NCBI GenBank assembly: GCA_018064565.1
Contig: JAGHVA010000165.1
Span: 1-29,051, forward strand
Direction: 5' to 3'
Length of the DNA: 29,051 nucleotides
Source: Candidatus Colimorpha onthohippi
Lineage (GTDB): Bacteria > Bacteroidota > Bacteroidia > Bacteroidales > P3
Positions 28,501 through 29,051 of this stretch are shown here, in pieces. The notes beneath the pieces are model-generated. The model did no database searches, was not told the DNA's origin, and was given only the letters and a program-made list of their open reading frames with translations. How positions within the stretch are numbered: position 1 is the stretch's first letter; every line of letters starts with the position of its first letter. The position numbers were made by a program, and so were the translations under genes.

Positions 28501-29051
28501 CTGATTGGACATCGTATTGAACGACACCGATACCATCGTAGGTCCGTTGCCATTACGGACACTGGGTATGCAATAAGCACTTTCGGGCAATGTAGCAAAC
28601 TGCCAAGCATCATAGATGGTATCGTTGGAACGAACCATCTCACGAGGATGGTCAGTCCATGCGCGCACTTGGTAACGATGCAACTGATTAACTAAACTGT
28701 CAGGGATAACCATCAGCGTCTGAAATTTGAGATCACCACACTGACCAGGTTGCAGCGTATCCGTAAACATCTCGACAACCGACTCCTGAATAGGAGTTGC
28801 TACCACATCGTCGGCAAGATAAAACGAGTATTTGACAGGGAAATCTGCCAACGAAGCTGTCCCATAATTACATACACGAACAACGACAGTATCACATTCG
28901 TTATACACCTTGTCGTATGCAGGTGCAAGCACTTCGGCAACACTCGCATCGTACGGCACACGCCTATTTACAACAACATTCAACCGCGTGTAGTTACTTC
29001 TACAGCCGTTGGAGCCATACACACAGAGATAATAGGTAGTGTCGCCAAAGT
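25573..29051 (-). CDS. Modular T9SS surface protein with GEVED and MAM-like domains (5' end missing)
   Basis: 1158 residues are visible; the frame stays open to the window edge and the first residues (DTTYYLCVYGSNGC) are the middle of an Ig-like domain, so the GTG at 29022 is not the start. With residue 1 taken at that GTG: a CARDB-like domain at about 30-140; a GEVED domain at about 175-304 with ALIDYNRDGDFGG, YMRMRLM and NGHVQDYLLYV; a second CARDB-like domain; a MAM/jelly-roll-like domain at about 427-610 (from QDDFDNA to DGCAIDNVRV); further CARDB-like domains; and a T9SS sorting domain in the last 80 residues (CFPNPS, VYGLDGR, SGCYYYVVQ, KMIVQH). This layout is common among secreted Bacteroidetes adhesins and peptidases; any catalytic part would lie upstream, outside the window. 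No terminator is evident after its stop. Confidence 0.88.
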   Translation of the reverse strand, partial: FGDTTYYLCVYGSNGCRSNYTRLNVVVNRRVPYDASVAEVLAPAYDKVYNECDTVVVRVCNYGTASLADFPVKYSFYLADDVVATPIQESVVEMFTDTLQPGQCGDLKFQTLMVIPDSLVNQLHRYQVRAWTDHPREMVRSNDTIYDAWQFATLPESAYCIPSVRNGNGPTMVSVSFNTMSNQVAALPYTYTNFGCYDSVSRITPVLHLSRGLFDSIVVHVVNVADLNDQTTPCTLVALIDYNRDGDFGGVGETVGTTVVCAGHRASLPVSIPAFACSGYMRMRLMLIKGTGMAVTPCAVVDNGHVQDYLLYVDGQVPAVDAALARIASPSGFEIVDSVVSPVLYLANKGSDVLHSATILYEYSQLGNAAVSSGSYQWSGDLQPGCFTRVQLPQYTFPLGTTDVVYRVETLGDAVTSNNTIVHQYHRFHTVRCLYQDDFDNATVADWWYAPQSGDAYDRNLWQLGTPSSAVVNHTYSGNAAWTTILDTLVVCGAEGNRSVLYSPYFDISIARPDTVEFYIHKDFLEGTRLQVEYLNASGNWVNLAPTSQRQAPQWYLSTAGFTGKSSDYVCVSVSMALPHIGMGNQYTQFRLIYTANIAATPTSRLDGCAIDNVRVTHQRGAVDVGIADVNLVPAAQVRRWVYPQVTIRNFGYDTVCDIPVQYFVYGATEPVSEVYDSCLPPDSSVVYTFKTPFLVDMSFPIIFDLQANTLLASDIFWENDSLSVQMTIDPTDDDLELRAFLSPRLNEAASDSVEVTIRMCNNGSYPIDTAVIQLDYNQQYSFEQSIHFDDLLGGEGLEGGACFNYTIPQRYHVSIGTTELVAVGWIAYDTQTSNDTLELNFDGLTNSIDLEADHVSFQTISQSYVAVKMAIRNAGARSVQAYVLSYWIDDDTTTKVVERVFNNPIASLTTSYYLFNSVLPLRDEPYSKITAVVYNIEDIDHSNDTTSVCLDPYVDLRVRKILILENADSLCLVRLVVENMGNSVLTDPFTIAAVINGHEISTIIHTYIHPEQVYELDFNITIPKDSLRHYIGSGWIVCDADTCEYNNQTSAIQVVNNFEFKESVPTVVTADSGVWVSDCFPNPSCTDAVFRLSLPTPQKVSVAVYGLDGRLHYAAVQSLAAGMHQQVVSARALPSGCYYYVVQTATTRKVRKMIVQH

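Overview
The window is from a member of the Bacteroidota, most likely order Bacteroidales. Three proteins end in type IX secretion (T9SS) C-terminal sorting domains, with PNP motifs and a final 'G-x-Y' strand. Signal peptides are often cleaved just before Gln. The one promoter I can place fits the Bacteroidetes -7 consensus TAnnTTTG. Nearly everything is on the minus strand, so the biological reading order runs from right to left.

Right end (25573-29051, minus): the C-terminal 1158 residues of a modular T9SS surface protein (Ig-like, CARDB-like, GEVED and MAM-like modules, then a sorting domain). Its 5' end lies outside the window. Next is a 317-base gap (25256-25572) filled by a composite repeat: four copies of a 34-bp hairpin unit separated by 3, 2 and 5 copies of a 9-mer. 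It is followed by tilS (23987-25255), the tRNA-Ile lysidine synthetase, which ends at a clear intrinsic terminator (23931-23969).

The rest (143-23910, minus) looks like one four-gene transcription unit. A TAnnTTTG promoter sits just past the tilS terminator, and an intrinsic terminator at 143-185 closes the unit. The order is giant repeat protein B (about 2915 aa), outer-membrane beta-barrel B (303 aa), giant repeat protein A (4262 aa), outer-membrane beta-barrel A (306 aa). The two giants are paralogues and so are the two barrels, so a [giant fibre + barrel] pair has been duplicated. Each giant is a signal peptide, a short N-terminal domain, about 46 (B) or 63 (A) Cys-paired modules of about 60 residues, a shared Ig-like cap, and a type A-like sorting domain. 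The likely picture is that T9SS exports the giants as very long disulfide-stapled, possibly heavily O-glycosylated, surface fibres, and that each barrel is their dedicated outer-membrane partner. This resembles the SprB-SprF/PorP arrangement, but with barrels that do not look like PorP/SprF. The partner role is inference.

At the far left (1-173, plus) is the end of an unidentified convergent gene whose last codons lie inside the operon terminator.
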